Positions 44,898-56,352 are shown, numbered from the stretch's first letter. The stretch is 64,000 nt of DNA from Elusimicrobia bacterium GWB2_63_22 (GCA_001799735.1 MGUA01000005.1:62886-126885), one strand, 5' to 3'. Made by a program: numbers and translations. The notes: generated by a model not told the origin, from the sequence alone.

Positions 44898-46180
44898 ATT
44901 TTCTCCTGTCTGCCATCCAGTATTTCGAGGACCGTGCCGGCCAGGTAGAAAGACCCCAGCACCGCGACCGTGCCGCCGGCGGACGCGCAGCGCAGCGCGG
45001 CGCGGATGTCCTCCTGCACCTCGGCCTGGGCGTCCGGCCTTATGGCCGTCAGCTCGTCGGCAAGGGCGCACGGGTCGGCCGCCCGCGGGGAATCTGGCCG
45101 CGTGAAGACGAACCGGCCGCAAAGACCGGCCAGGGTCTCCAGCATGGCGCGGCGCTCCTTGTCCTGGAGCATGCCCACCACGAAGACCGCGTCGCGCGAG
45201 ACGAAAGGGGAAACCTTCCAGGTTTGGGCGAAAGCGCGCACAGCTTCCTCGTTATGGGCCCCGTCTATGATGAAAACGGCGTTGGCGAATTCTTCCCCCC
45301 CGCGCACGGCCTGGAACCTGGCGGGCCAGCGGGCGGCGGCAAAGCCGGCTGCGGCATGCGCCTTATTGACGGGCCAGCCGAAGCCCCGCAGCAGCTCCAG
45401 GCCTTCCCAGACCAGCGTGGCGTTGGACACCTGCATCTCGCCCATGATGCCGAAAGCGTACTCCTCTCCGGACTTGAGGTGGCGCAGGGTCATGGAATTG
45501 TTTTCCCAGTCGCGGGCCTTTATCTCGAAAACCGGCGCGAAGAACCGGCACTGGGCGTTCTTGCCCGCCGCTTCCCGGGAGATCTCTGCCCGCGCCTCGG
45601 GAGGCAGTATGGGGGCCAGCGCCGCGCCGCCCTCCTTTATTATACCCGCCTTCTGCGAGGCTATTTCGGCGATAGTGTTGCCCAGGTACTTCTTATGGTC
45701 GAAATCCACGGAGGTGATGACGCTGAGTTCCGGCCGGGGCAGCACATTGGTGGTGTCGAACCTGCCCCCTATACCCACCTCTATCACGGCCAGGTCGGTC
45801 TTCTCCCTGGCGAAATGGAGGAAAGCCATGCAGGTGAGCAGCTCGAAGAAGCTCAGGTCCGGGCCGGCCGCGAAGACCTCGGAGAACAGAGCGGTAAAAA
45901 CTTCCCTGTCCATGCACTGGCCGTTCAGCTGGATGCGCTCGGTCATGCTGACCAGGTGCGGAGAAATGAAGAGGCCGGTCTTAAGCCCTGCCGCGCGCAG
46001 CGAGGCCTCGAACAGGGCGCAGACCGAACCCTTGCCGTTGGTGCCGGTCACGTGGATGGTCTTGAGGCGCAGGTGCGGGTCGCCCAGCTTCTCCAGGCAG
46101 GCGTAAACCCTGGCCAGGCCGTCCTTCTTTATGAAGTCCTGGCGCGCGATCAGCGTTTTTTCGGCTTCTTCAAAAGTCAT
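44885..46180 (-). CDS. folC: dihydrofolate synthase / folylpolyglutamate synthase
   Basis: A 431-residue Mur-ligase-family enzyme that adds glutamate to dihydropteroate and folates. Visible motifs are the P-loop VTGTNGKGSVCALFEASL, FISPHLVSMTERI, DLAVIEVGIGGRFDTTNV, SVDFDHKKYLGNTIAEIA and FIIDGAHNEEAVRAF. Length is normal. It sits 9 bases after murA, in the murA-folC-ROK run. Confidence 0.95.
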   Translation of the reverse strand: MTFEEAEKTLIARQDFIKKDGLARVYACLEKLGDPHLRLKTIHVTGTNGKGSVCALFEASLRAAGLKTGLFISPHLVSMTERIQLNGQCMDREVFTALFSEVFAAGPDLSFFELLTCMAFLHFAREKTDLAVIEVGIGGRFDTTNVLPRPELSVITSVDFDHKKYLGNTIAEIASQKAGIIKEGGAALAPILPPEARAEISREAAGKNAQCRFFAPVFEIKARDWENNSMTLRHLKSGEEYAFGIMGEMQVSNATLVWEGLELLRGFGWPVNKAHAAAGFAAARWPARFQAVRGGEEFANAVFIIDGAHNEEAVRAFAQTWKVSPFVSRDAVFVVGMLQDKERRAMLETLAGLCGRFVFTRPDSPRAADPCALADELTAIRPDAQAEVQEDIRAALRCASAGGTVAVLGSFYLAGTVLEILDGRQEKICSA

Positions 46181-46189
46181 CGGTTCAGC

Positions 46190-47446
46190 TCAGGCCTTGA
46201 CCCTGGAGGCGTCCACGCCGAGGTCCTTGAGCTTATGCTCCAGCTTCTCGTAGCCGCGGTCTATGTGGTAGATGCGGCGTATGACGGTCTTGCCCTTGGC
46301 CGCCGCGGCCGCCACCACCATGGCGGCGCCGGCGCGGATGTCCGAGCACATTACCGGCGCGCCCAGCAGCTGGGGCACGCCGCGCACCACGGCCTTCCTG
46401 TCGGAGACCGTGATATCGGCGCCCATGCGGATCAGTTCGGGCGCGTGCATGAAGCGGTTCTCGAAAATATGCTCGTGCACTTCGCTCAAGCCGTTGGCGC
46501 GGGCCATGAAGACCATCCACGGGGCCTGCAGGTCCGTCGGGAAGCCGGGGTGCGGCTTGGTGGCCACGCTGACCGGCCGGGGCCGGCCGTGCGGGGCGAT
46601 CACTTCCATGGAGTCCTTGAAGCAGTTTATCTTCACGCCGGCCTTCTGCATGGCCTTTATCAGGGCGGTCAGGGTTTTCGGGGCGGTGTTGAGCAGGCGG
46701 ATGCGGCCGCCGGCGGCGGCGCAGAGCAGCATGAAGGTGCCGGTCTCTATGCGGTCCGGCATTACGGTGTGCTTGAGGCCTTTAAGTTTGGCGGCGCCGG
46801 TCACCTTTATCACGGCGGAACCGGCGCCCTCCACTTTAGCGCCCATCTTGTTGAGAGCCGCGGCGAGGTCTTCTATCTCGGGCTCGCGGGCGCAGCCCTC
46901 GAGCACCGTGGTGCCCTCTATCAGGGCCGCGCACATCATCAGGTTCTCGGTGGCGCCCACGCTGGGGAAGCGGAACTTCACTTTGCCCGCCTTGAGCTTC
47001 TTCGCGGAAAGGATGACGTCGCCCTTCTCGTAGGAGACGACGGCGCCGAGATTTTTGAAGCCCTCGAGGTGTATGTCTATGGGCCGCATGCCGATGGAGC
47101 AGCCGCCGGGCATGGAGAAGCGGGCTTTCTTGAAGCGGGCCAGCAGCGGGCCCGCGGCCAGCACCGAGGCGCGCATCTTGCGCACCAGGTCGTAGGGGGC
47201 GTGAAGTTTAAGCCCGGCGCGTTCCTCCACCACAAAATTGCCGTAGCCGTAGAAGCAGTTCTTGCCCAGGTAGTTGAGCAGTTCGAAGGAGGACTTGATG
47301 TCCATGAGTTCCGGCACGTTCTTTATTTCCGACTTCTCCTTCGTCAGCAGCGTGGCGAAGAGGATGGGCAGCGCCGCGTTCTTGGAGCCGCTGATGGTGG
47401 CCTGCCCGGCCAGGGGCCGGCCGCCGCGTATGATGAAATTATCCAT
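46190..47446 (-). CDS. murA: UDP-N-acetylglucosamine 1-carboxyvinyltransferase
   Basis: First committed step of peptidoglycan synthesis: adds enolpyruvate from PEP to UDP-GlcNAc. The 418-residue protein begins with FIIRGGRPLAGQATISGSKNAALP and has the active-site loop MPGGCSIGMRPIDIHL, with the fosfomycin-sensitive cysteine present (not the Asp found in resistant phyla). The C-terminal DIRAGAAMVVAA is also typical. Its start overlaps the 3' end of prmC by 8 bases. Confidence 0.97.
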   Translation of the reverse strand: MDNFIIRGGRPLAGQATISGSKNAALPILFATLLTKEKSEIKNVPELMDIKSSFELLNYLGKNCFYGYGNFVVEERAGLKLHAPYDLVRKMRASVLAAGPLLARFKKARFSMPGGCSIGMRPIDIHLEGFKNLGAVVSYEKGDVILSAKKLKAGKVKFRFPSVGATENLMMCAALIEGTTVLEGCAREPEIEDLAAALNKMGAKVEGAGSAVIKVTGAAKLKGLKHTVMPDRIETGTFMLLCAAAGGRIRLLNTAPKTLTALIKAMQKAGVKINCFKDSMEVIAPHGRPRPVSVATKPHPGFPTDLQAPWMVFMARANGLSEVHEHIFENRFMHAPELIRMGADITVSDRKAVVRGVPQLLGAPVMCSDIRAGAAMVVAAAAAKGKTVIRRIYHIDRGYEKLEHKLKDLGVDASRVKA

Positions 47447-48284
47447 TTATTCTCCCATAGACGAACCGTTCTATCCCGCTGAGGTCCTTAAAAGTCTTTT
47501 TCTCTTTCCACACGGCGTCCGGCAGCAGGGCGGCCAGCTTTTTCGCCTGCGCCTCGCCCAGCTCCAGGATCAGCGCGCCGCCGGGCTTAAGCCGGCGCGG
47601 CGCCAGCCGGACCAGCATGCCGGCCACGTCCAGGCCGTCGTAGCCGCCGTCCAGCGCCATTTTGGGTTCGCTGAGCACTTCCGGGGCCAGGCCCGGGATC
47701 ACCCCCGTCGGTATATAAGGCGGGTTGGAAACGATCACGTCGAAGGGCCCCTTCAGCGGCGCCAGCGTGGCTGTGCGGACGAACCGCACCCGCGCGTCCA
47801 GCCCGAGCTCCGTGGAGTTGGCGGCGGCGCAGTTTATGGCGCGGGCCGATTTTTCCGCGCAGGTCACCCGCAGGGCCGGGAACTCTTTGGCCAGCCACAG
47901 GCCGATGGCCCCGGAGCCGGCGCCGTAATCCAGCGCGGAGAGCTCGCCCTTCCTCGTCTTCAAAAAATCAGCGGCCAGGCCGGCCAGCTCCTCGGTCTCG
48001 GGGCGGGGCACCAGCACCCTTTTGTCCACCTTCAGGCGCAGGCCCCTGAAATCCTGCCAGCCGAGGATATAGGCCAGCGGCAGGCCCTGCTCTTTAAGGA
48101 TAAGGTGCTGCTCGAAGATCTTCAGGGCCGCCGGCGTCACCGGCAGGTCCGGCTCGGCCAGCAGGCGCAGCCGCTCCACGCCCATGGCGGTCGCCAGCAG
48201 CCACTGGGCGTTGGGCCCGGGTTCGTCCACGCCGCGCGCCGCCAGGCGCTTGACGGCTTCAGTCAGTATCAGTCCCGCTGTCAT
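47439..48284 (-). CDS. prmC: release factor glutamine methyltransferase
   Basis: Methylates the GGQ glutamine of release factors. The 281-residue protein has an N-terminal helical domain and [14 protein letters not shown], the SAM site [16 protein letters not shown], and the catalytic [10 protein letters not shown]. It directly follows its substrate gene prfA, as in many bacteria. ATG at 48284 is preferred because AAGGTG lies 5-10 bases before it; an in-frame GTG at 48290 is part of that ribosome site. The coding sequence overlaps the prfA end by 26 bases. Confidence 0.95.
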   Translation of the reverse strand: MTAGLILTEAVKRLAARGVDEPGPNAQWLLATAMGVERLRLLAEPDLPVTPAALKIFEQHLILKEQGLPLAYILGWQDFRGLRLKVDKRVLVPRPETEELAGLAADFLKTRKGELSALDYGAGSGAIGLWLAKEFPALRVTCAEKSARAINCAAANSTELGLDARVRFVRTATLAPLKGPFDVIVSNPPYIPTGVIPGLAPEVLSEPKMALDGGYDGLDVAGMLVRLAPRRLKPGGALILELGEAQAKKLAALLPDAVWKEKKTFKDLSGIERFVYGRING

Positions 48285-49332
48285 TTTCACCTTTTTTGCC
48301 GACGTTGAGTCTTACTTCTTCCAGGATGTTCCTGATATTGCCTTCCATGATCTCGGGCATGTTGTGCCAGGAGACCTGGATGCGGTGGTCGGTCACGCGG
48401 TTCTGCGGAAAATTATAGGTGCGGATCTTCTCGGAGCGGTCCCCGGTGCCCACCTGCGCCTTGCGGGCGCCGGCGTTCTCCCTGGCCTGGGTCTCCTCGC
48501 TCACCTGCGCCAGCTTGGCGGCCAGCATGGCCATGGCCTTGGCGCGGTTCTTGCCCTGCGAGCGCTCCTCCTGGCAGGCCGTGATGATGCCCGAGGGGAG
48601 GTGGGTGATGCGCACGGCCGTCTCTACCTTGTTGACGTTCTGCCCGCCGGCGCCGCTGGCGCGGTAGGTGTCCATCTTCAGGTCCTTGGCCTCTATCTTG
48701 ATCTCCACCTCGTCCACCTCTTTCATGATGGCGACGGTGACGGTGGAGGTGTGTACCCGGCCCGACGCCTCGGTCTGCGGCACCCGCTGCACGCGGTGCA
48801 CGCCGCCCTCGTACTTCAGCCAGGCGTAGACGTCCGTCCCGGAGATGAAGAGCGCGGCGTACTTTATGCCTTTCAGGCCCGTGGTGGCCAGGTCGCGCAG
48901 TTCCGCCCGCCAGCCCATGGTCTGGGCGAAGCGGGTGTACATGCGCAGCAGGTCGCCGGCGAACAGGGAGCTCTCGTCCCCGCCCACTCCGGCGCGTATT
49001 TCCATGAAGATATTCTTTGAGTCCGCCGGGTCCGGCGGGATGATGAGCAGCTGCAGTTTTTTTGCGAGGGCCGCCGCCTGCTCCTCCAGCCCGGGCAGCT
49101 CGGCCGCGGCCAGTTCGGCCAGGCCGGTGTCGGTGCTGGAACACATCTGGCGGGTGTCTTCGGCCTCTTTCAGGGCGCGGTCCAGGGCGGAGGAGGTCTC
49201 CAGCACCTGCCGGCACGCGGAATGGCGCCTGGAAAGTTTTTCTATCTCTTCAGGCTTAAGGCCGCCCGAGGCGAGGCGCGCCTCGGTCTCGGCAAATTCC
49301 CGCTTTATAGCGTCCAACTCTTTTTCAAGCAT
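48259..49332 (-). CDS. prfA: peptide chain release factor 1
   Basis: Terminates translation at UAA/UAG. The 357-residue protein carries the universal [24 protein letters not shown] loop with GGQ, and the RF-family [17 protein letters not shown]. There is no internal frameshift, unlike prfB. It overlaps prmC by 26 bases. Upstream a palindromic element and the rpmE terminator separate it from rpmE. Confidence 0.95.
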   Translation of the reverse strand: MLEKELDAIKREFAETEARLASGGLKPEEIEKLSRRHSACRQVLETSSALDRALKEAEDTRQMCSSTDTGLAELAAAELPGLEEQAAALAKKLQLLIIPPDPADSKNIFMEIRAGVGGDESSLFAGDLLRMYTRFAQTMGWRAELRDLATTGLKGIKYAALFISGTDVYAWLKYEGGVHRVQRVPQTEASGRVHTSTVTVAIMKEVDEVEIKIEAKDLKMDTYRASGAGGQNVNKVETAVRITHLPSGIITACQEERSQGKNRAKAMAMLAAKLAQVSEETQARENAGARKAQVGTGDRSEKIRTYNFPQNRVTDHRIQVSWHNMPEIMEGNIRNILEEVRLNVGKKGENDSGTDTD

Positions 49333-49340
49333 AGGTAAGA

Positions 49341-49431
49341 AGGGGACGCTGATTCCTAAATTCCTAATTTTAGAGTTCTGAAACTCAAACCCGGCTGTCC
49401 CGAATTAGGAATTTAGGAATCAGCGTCCCCT
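49341..49431. repeat. MITE-like element with perfect 29-bp terminal inverted repeats
   Basis: Arms at 49341-49369 and 49403-49431 are exact reverse complements and begin GGGGACGCTGATTCC. The 33-base middle holds a small hairpin (GAGTT/AACTC) and CGGCTGTCCC. The A/T-rich arms stand out from the GC-rich surroundings. The design resembles non-autonomous elements mobilised by REP-associated (IS200-like) transposases, though none is in this window. Confidence 0.85.
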
Positions 49432-49437
49432 ATACAT

Positions 49438-49477
49438 GAAAAAACGGGCGTCCCATGTTATGGAACGCCCGTTCATA
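49438..49477 (-). terminator. intrinsic terminator of rpmE
   Basis: On the minus strand arms ACGGGCGT and ACGCCCGT form a long stem with extra pairs (CCAT/ATGG) and are followed by a run of six T. It starts about 9 bases after the rpmE stop. Confidence 0.85.
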
Positions 49478-49485
49478 GCGCGAAG

Positions 49486-49851
49486 CTACTTCGTTTCGGC
49501 TTTCGGCGCGGCTTTGGGAGCCGCCGCCTTCGGGGCTTTCTCGTCCGCCTTCTTTACAGGGGCGGAGGAAAGGATCTTGCGCTTGGCGGTGTGGCGCGGC
49601 GTGACGGCTTTCACGGCGACCTTCTTGGCCTTGCGCTCCACCATCTTGCCTTCGGTGGACTTGAACTTGGTGTTGAAGCGTTCCACGCGGCCGGCGGTGT
49701 CGAGCAGCTTCTGCTTGCCGGTGTAGAACGGGTGGCAGGCAGAGCACATTTCAACTTTTATGGCGGACCTCACGGAGCGGGTCTGGAAAGCGTTGCCGCA
49801 GACGCAGCTCACTTCGCAAAGGTCATAATTGGGGTGTATGTCGTTTTTCAT
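49486..49851 (-). CDS. rpmE: ribosomal protein L31, zinc type with long C-terminal extension
   Basis: A 121-residue protein; L31 is normally about 70 residues. The first 70 residues are standard ([34 protein letters not shown]) with the zinc cysteines at 16, 18, 36 and 39, i.e. the C+ form. Residues 75-121 are an added basic, low-complexity tail rich in Lys, Ala and Pro ([17 protein letters not shown]), probably disordered. ATG at 49851 is used. It has its own consensus-like promoter and terminator. Confidence 0.94.
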   Translation of the reverse strand: MKNDIHPNYDLCEVSCVCGNAFQTRSVRSAIKVEMCSACHPFYTGKQKLLDTAGRVERFNTKFKSTEGKMVERKAKKVAVKAVTPRHTAKRKILSSAPVKKADEKAPKAAAPKAAPKAETK

Positions 49852-49890
49852 TGTCGGTTCCTCAAAAAACAATAGGTGTTACGAATATAG

Positions 49891-49919
49891 ATTATAGCAT
49901 ATCCCGCGGCCCCGGTTAA
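49891..49919 (-). promoter_or_regulatory. rpmE promoter
   Basis: On the minus strand TTAACC (49919-49914), a 17-base spacer, then an exact TATAAT (49896-49891). Transcription would start near 49884, giving a leader of about 33 bases. The -35 nearly touches the stop codon of the upstream peptidase gene. Confidence 0.65.
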
Positions 49920-49921
49920 GA

Positions 49922-50847
49922 TTACTTCTTGCCGATCTTGGCCATGGGATTGACGGACTTGCCCGAAGGGGTAAGTATCTCGAAATGCAGGTGGGGGCCG
50001 GTGGACATGCCGGTAGACCCCACTTTGCCGAGCATGGTCCTGGATTTCTGCACCGTTTCCCCGACCTTCACCGAGGTCTGCGACAGGTGGCCGTAGCGGC
50101 ACATGGAGCCGTCCTTATGGCGCACCTCCACCACGTTGCCGTAGCCGCCCTTCCAGCCGGAGTAGGTCACCGTGCCGGAGCGGGAAGGGTAGACCGGCGT
50201 CCCGAGCGGCATGGGGATATCGGCGCCGTTATGGAAGATCCTGCGCTTGAGGATGGGATGGTAGCGGCTGCCGAAGCGGGAACTGATGCGGCCGAAGCTG
50301 CGCAGCGGCATGCGGTAGGTGTCCAGGTCCACGTAGACGGCCGGCAGGTAGACCCTGTCGCCCTTTTTAAAAGTGTAGTTAAGCAGCAGCGCGGACGGCG
50401 GCAGGCCGTTGTCGTCTATGATCTCGGCCTTGAAGGCGCGCAGGTCGCGGGCCTTGCCCAGGTATCGCCGGGCTACGCCGTTAAGCGTCTCGCCGTTGGC
50501 CGTCACCTCGTAGAGCAGGCCCTTGCCGTTATGCACCCGGATGTAGCCGCCGCGGCTCATGAAGATGAACTCGTTGGAGTTGGTGCTCTGCAGGGAGCGG
50601 ATATCGGTGCCGTAACTGGCGGCCAGGCTGCGCACGTTCTCGCCCTTGGCTATCTTGTGGCGGGCGTGGATCAGGCGCGGGATGAGGCGGAAAGCCTCCG
50701 GGGGCGGCTCGGAAGGCCCCGGAGGCGTCAGGACGGAGAACCTGGCGTAGTAGAACGGCGAGATCCCCGGGGCGAGGGCGGCCGAGACGGCCGCCGCAGC
50801 CAGAAGTATGCCCAGCGCGGCGGCAAGCTTCAGGCGCCCCGGCAGCA

Positions 50848-50848
<1 letters not shown>
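49922..50848 (-). CDS. M23 family peptidoglycan endopeptidase with LysM-like region
   Basis: A 308-residue membrane-anchored or exported protein: N-terminal span (LKLAAALGILLAAAAVSAALA), a LysM-like region (residues about 65-140: HKIAKGENVRSLAASYG, YEVTANGETLNGVARRYLG) and a C-terminal M23 metallopeptidase domain. Zinc ligands are visible in FHNGADIP (H, D) and GPHLHFEI (HxH). It likely cleaves peptide crosslinks or is a degenerate-free EnvC/NlpD-type factor. ATG at 50848 overlaps the rho stop by one base (TGATG). Confidence 0.92.
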
Positions 50849-52346
<1,498 letters not shown>

Positions 52347-52347
<1 letters not shown>

Positions 52348-52979
52348 TATTTCTTTTTTCCTTGAGCCGTCTCCTTCAGGAAACGGCATATGAATTTTAT
52401 CTTGGCGGCCAGGGCCGCCGGCGCGCCGGAGTTATCCAGCACTATGTCCGCCCTGGCGCATTTCTCTTCCGCGGGCAGCTGGGCTTTGGCCCGCTCCAGA
52501 TACTGCCCCCTGCTCCAGCCCCGCTTAAGGGCCCTGGCCTCCAGCGTTTTGGCCGGGGCCGTCAGGCAGACCGTGAACGTAAAACACTCCGCGAGTCCCG
52601 CTTCGAACAGCAGGGGGGTCTCGACAACCGCGATCGTTTTAGGGGATCTTGTTATTAAGGAGTGAATTCTGCTAAGGATTTCCGGGTGCAGCAGGCTTTC
52701 AAGCCACTTACGCTTAGCGGGCGACTTAAAAACCTCGGCCGCGAGCTTTTTCTTATCCAATCTTCCGTTTGTAAGGATTTTAACAGGGCTGAACTTCTTT
52801 AAGATTCTATTATAACACGCGGGTGCTGTCAACAGGGAAGCCGAGACCTCGTCGGCCGAAACGCAGAGGGCGCCCTCGCGCTCAAAAAGCAGAAGGGCCA
52901 GGCTTTTGCCGGCGGCGATGGGCCCGGTCAGGCCGATAACGGTCCTGCCTTTTATAGCTGCGAAGTTCTTGCTCTTCAC
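52347..52979 (-). CDS. coaE: dephospho-CoA kinase
   Basis: Last step of coenzyme A synthesis. The 210-residue protein has the P-loop [15 protein letters not shown], the substrate segment [18 protein letters not shown], and [15 protein letters not shown] at 52979 is chosen as start because it overlaps the upstream rhomboid stop as GTGA; the frame further upstream lies within that gene. It adjoins polA and rhomboid, a frequent polA-coaE neighbourhood. Confidence 0.93.
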
Positions 52980-53725
52980 GCGCGCCCCCCCTTCCTTTTG
53001 GCGTAAGCGTCCAGCCGCCCCAGCTCGGCCCGGCTGAGCGAGGCCTGCCCCTTTACCGAGACCTTCTCCAGCAGGCGGTCTATCTCGGCCTGCTCCAGCA
53101 CGGCCGGGTCCGGCCTTTCCGGCACGGGCCGCTCCCGCCAGCGCCGCTCGCCCCACAGCCAGGCCAGGCCCACGGCCAGGCCGGCCAGGTGGGTCACGCT
53201 GGAGACCCGGTCGCTGGCCTTGGAGACCGTCATCATGAACTCCAGGGCCCCCAGCGCGAAGGCCATGGTCCTGGCGCTCACCGGGAAAAGGAAATATAAA
53301 TAGACTTTAGTGTCGGGATGCAGGAAGGCGAAAGCCCCGAGCAGGCCGTACACGGCGCCCGAGGCGCCTATCACCGGCCGCAGGGAACCCGGCTGCCAGG
53401 CGGCGGTCAGCAGGCCGGCCGCCGCGCCGCAGACCAGGAAATAGAGCAGGAATTTGCGCGAGCCCAGCTCCGGCTCCACTATGCGGCCCAGCATCCACAG
53501 CATGAAGGCGTTGAACAGGAAATGCCAGAAGTCGGCGTGGATGAAGATGTAGGTGAAAGTCTGCCAGACCCAGAACCGCGAGACCAGGTTGAACGGCACC
53601 AGACCCAGGTGGAAGTTCAGCCTGAAGCCGAGCATCATCTCGGCCAGCCAGCCGGCGAAGAACAGCACCGCCAGCCAGCGCGTGACCGGCGGCAGTTCCC
53701 CCAGCGGGGCCGGGCTAAGGCGCAT
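52976..53725 (-). CDS. rhomboid family intramembrane serine protease
   Basis: A 249-residue polytopic protein with the rhomboid features: WQTFTYIFIHADFWHFLFNAFMLW in two adjacent pieces (HxxxHxxxN), the nucleophile in GASGAVYGLLGA, and the catalytic His in VTHLAGLAVGL. It cuts membrane proteins within spans. A soluble C-terminal segment (AEIDRLLEKVSVKGQASLSRAEL) resembles the tail common in bacterial rhomboids. It overlaps the end of polA by 11 bases. Confidence 0.93.
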   Translation of the reverse strand: MRLSPAPLGELPPVTRWLAVLFFAGWLAEMMLGFRLNFHLGLVPFNLVSRFWVWQTFTYIFIHADFWHFLFNAFMLWMLGRIVEPELGSRKFLLYFLVCGAAAGLLTAAWQPGSLRPVIGASGAVYGLLGAFAFLHPDTKVYLYFLFPVSARTMAFALGALEFMMTVSKASDRVSSVTHLAGLAVGLAWLWGERRWRERPVPERPDPAVLEQAEIDRLLEKVSVKGQASLSRAELGRLDAYAKRKGGRA

Positions 53726-56288
53726 ATTTTTCCATGTCCCGCCAGTTCAGGCCGGTCTTAAGCTCCGCTACCAGCGGCACCGAAAGCTCGTAGGCGCCTT
53801 CCATCTCTTTCTTAACAAGAAGCGCGGCCTCCCTCAGTTTGTCGCGGCGCACCTCGAAGACCAGTTCGTCGTGCACCTGCAGCAGCATAAAAACGTCCTT
53901 CGAACCCTGGAGCGCGGAGAAAAGTTTTACCATCGCCTTCTTGATGATCTCGGCCGAACCGCCCTGCACGGGGGTATTTATGGCCGCCCTTTCGGCGAAG
54001 CCGCGCAGGTGCGGGTTGGAGGCCGCCAGCTCGGGCAGCAGGCGGCGCCGGCCGGCGAAGGTGTGGACCATGCCGGTACGCTTGGCCTCGGCCACGGTGC
54101 GCTCGCTCCACTCTTTCACTCCGGGGCACGCCTCGAAATAATGCTTTATATAATTGGCCGCCTCGGTGCGGCTGATGCCCAGGTCCTGCGAGAGGCCCTG
54201 CGCGGTCTTGCCGTAGACTATGCCGAAGTTGATGGCCTTGGCCGCGCGGCGCATCTCGGGCGTGACCAGCTGCGGCGCGCTGTGGAAGATCTCCGAGGCG
54301 GTGCGCAGGTGGATGTCCTCGCCGCTCCGGAACGCGTCGGTCAGGTTGCGGTCACCCGACAGGTGCGCCAGCACCCGCAGGTCTATCTGAGAATAGTCGG
54401 CGCTGAGCATCACGTAGCCCTCGCGCACGGTAAAGCATTTCCTCACCAGCAGGCCGGCCTCGGAGCGCACCGGGATGTTCTGCAGGTTGGGCTTGGAGCT
54501 GGAGAAGCGGCCCGTGGCGGTGCCCAGCTGGTCAAAGGTGGTATGCAGGCGGCCGTCGGGGCCGGCGGCGGCGAGCAGGTTGTCCACAAAGGAGGATTTA
54601 AGCTTGGAGATCTCGCGGTACTCCAGCAGCAGCGGCACCACGGGGTGCGAAGCCTTCAGGTACTGCAGGGCCTCCTCGCCGGTAGAATAGCCGCCGTCCT
54701 TATTTTTAAATTGTTTCTTCTGCGCCTCGCCCAGGCCCAGGTTGAGCTTTTCGTAGAGCAGGAAGCCCACCTGCTTGGGGGAATTGAGATTTACTTCCAT
54801 GCCGGTAAGCCGCTGCGACTCGGCCTGCAGCTCGGCCAGTTTTTTCTCGAAGCGGGAGGAGAGTTCGCCGAGCAGGGCGATGTCGGCCTCGGTGCCGTTG
54901 CGCTCCATGGCGTAGACGGCGGGCAGCAGCGGCAGCTCCAGCTCGGCATACACGCCCCGCATGCCGGCCTTGTCCAGTTCCCCCGCCAGCAGCGCCCAGA
55001 GCTCGGGGAGCGCGGCGCAGGCCTGCGCCTTCTCCTCGTCCGAGCCCGGCAGCTGCATGGGCAGGCCCAGCCGCTCGAAAACCAGCTGCGGCAGCTCCAC
55101 GCCCCGCGAACCGCCGGCCAGCAGGGCCACCGCGGCCTCGGGCTCGTCGTAATTGGCGGGCACAAAACCCGCCGGCAGGTCCAGCAGGCGCATAGCGGAC
55201 TTCACGCCGAAAATGGTTTTAGCAATTTTGCCGTCGGCCAGCAGGGCCGCGGCGGCCCCGGCGTCCGACCTGCTGAAGAAACCCGGCCGCAGCACGCAGA
55301 CACCCTCCCTGCCGCCTATGGCCAGGCCGTCGGGGAAAGCGGCGAAAGAAATTTCTTTTACGGCGGCGGATAAAACTTCCGCGGGCGTCTTTAGCGGCGG
55401 CAGCTCGGCCGCGCGCTGCTGCGCCGGGGCGGCGCCCGTGAGCGCCAGCAGTTCCTTGAACTCCAGCCGCCGGGCCATCTCCTCCAGCCCGGGGCCGCCG
55501 GGGGTAGCGGGTTTAAAAATGTCCAGCCCCTCCTCTATGGGGGCGTCGGATTCCAGCGTCACCAGCCGGCGCGACAGGCGGGCGTTCTCCATATCCTTGG
55601 CCACCTTGGCCAGCCCCTTGTCGGAGGCCACCAGGGCGGGGTCCATGGCGGCGGCCAGTATCTTTTCCAGCGGGCCATACGCCTGCACCAGCTTCACGGC
55701 GCTCTTGGGCCCCACGCCGGCCACGCCCGGCACGTTGTCGGAGGAATCCCCGGTCAGGGCGAAATAGTCGGGCAGCAGCCCGGGCGGCAGGCCGTATTTT
55801 TTCTCCACGGCCTCCGGGCCGGTGAACTCGGGCGAGGACCCGTCCCACATCTTAACCTTCTCCCCCACCAGCTGGGCGGCGTCCTTGTCCCCGGAAACTA
55901 TGACGGCCTCCAGGCCGGCCTTCTCCGCGCGGCGGGCCAGCGTGGCTATAATATCGTCGGCCTCATAGCCCTTCAGGTACACGCCCTTGAGGCCGAGCGC
56001 CGCCACCAGCTCCCGGGCGGTATTAAGCTGGCTCACCAGCCCCGGGTCGGTAGCGGCCCGGTTGGCCTTGTACTCGCCGTACAGGTCGTCGCGGAAGGTG
56101 CTCCCTTTGGAGTCGAAGCAGACCGCTAAATATTCCGGCTTGCGCTCGCGCAGGATCTTGAGCAGCAGGCGCATGAAGCCGAACAGCGCGCCGACCTCCT
56201 CCCCTTTGGAGGTGGAGAACTTGGGCAGGGCGTGGTAGCTCCTGTGCAGGAAAGCGTGGGCGTCCAGTATGAAAACGCGGGAATTCAT
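53715..56288 (-). CDS. polA: DNA polymerase I, probably without 3'-5' proofreading
   Basis: An 857-residue family A polymerase. N-terminal 5'-3' exonuclease: FILDAHAFLHRSYHALP, GYEADDIIATLA, SGDKDAAQLV, ALTGDSSDNVPGV. C-terminal polymerase motifs: MLSADYSQIDLRVLAHLSGD (A), RRAAKAINFGIVYG (B), LLQVHDELVFEV (C). The central region (about 300-460) is shorter and lacks the Asp-x-Glu exonuclease motif, so proofreading is presumably absent, as in several other bacterial Pol I proteins. It functions in repair and Okazaki fragment processing. Confidence 0.96.
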   Translation of the reverse strand: MNSRVFILDAHAFLHRSYHALPKFSTSKGEEVGALFGFMRLLLKILRERKPEYLAVCFDSKGSTFRDDLYGEYKANRAATDPGLVSQLNTARELVAALGLKGVYLKGYEADDIIATLARRAEKAGLEAVIVSGDKDAAQLVGEKVKMWDGSSPEFTGPEAVEKKYGLPPGLLPDYFALTGDSSDNVPGVAGVGPKSAVKLVQAYGPLEKILAAAMDPALVASDKGLAKVAKDMENARLSRRLVTLESDAPIEEGLDIFKPATPGGPGLEEMARRLEFKELLALTGAAPAQQRAAELPPLKTPAEVLSAAVKEISFAAFPDGLAIGGREGVCVLRPGFFSRSDAGAAAALLADGKIAKTIFGVKSAMRLLDLPAGFVPANYDEPEAAVALLAGGSRGVELPQLVFERLGLPMQLPGSDEEKAQACAALPELWALLAGELDKAGMRGVYAELELPLLPAVYAMERNGTEADIALLGELSSRFEKKLAELQAESQRLTGMEVNLNSPKQVGFLLYEKLNLGLGEAQKKQFKNKDGGYSTGEEALQYLKASHPVVPLLLEYREISKLKSSFVDNLLAAAGPDGRLHTTFDQLGTATGRFSSSKPNLQNIPVRSEAGLLVRKCFTVREGYVMLSADYSQIDLRVLAHLSGDRNLTDAFRSGEDIHLRTASEIFHSAPQLVTPEMRRAAKAINFGIVYGKTAQGLSQDLGISRTEAANYIKHYFEACPGVKEWSERTVAEAKRTGMVHTFAGRRRLLPELAASNPHLRGFAERAAINTPVQGGSAEIIKKAMVKLFSALQGSKDVFMLLQVHDELVFEVRRDKLREAALLVKKEMEGAYELSVPLVAELKTGLNWRDMEKYAP

Positions 56289-56310
56289 TTTTTGGGGTTT
56301 AGAAGGGGAG

Positions 56311-56344
56311 AAAACAGCCCGCCGCGGGGTCGCCGCGGCGGGTT
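56311..56344 (-). terminator. probable terminator between trxA and polA
   Basis: On the minus strand CCCGCCGCG pairs with CGCGGCGGG around a short loop, followed by CTGTTTTC. It lies directly after the trxA stop and before polA. Confidence 0.6.
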
Positions 56345-56352
56345 AAGTCCGG

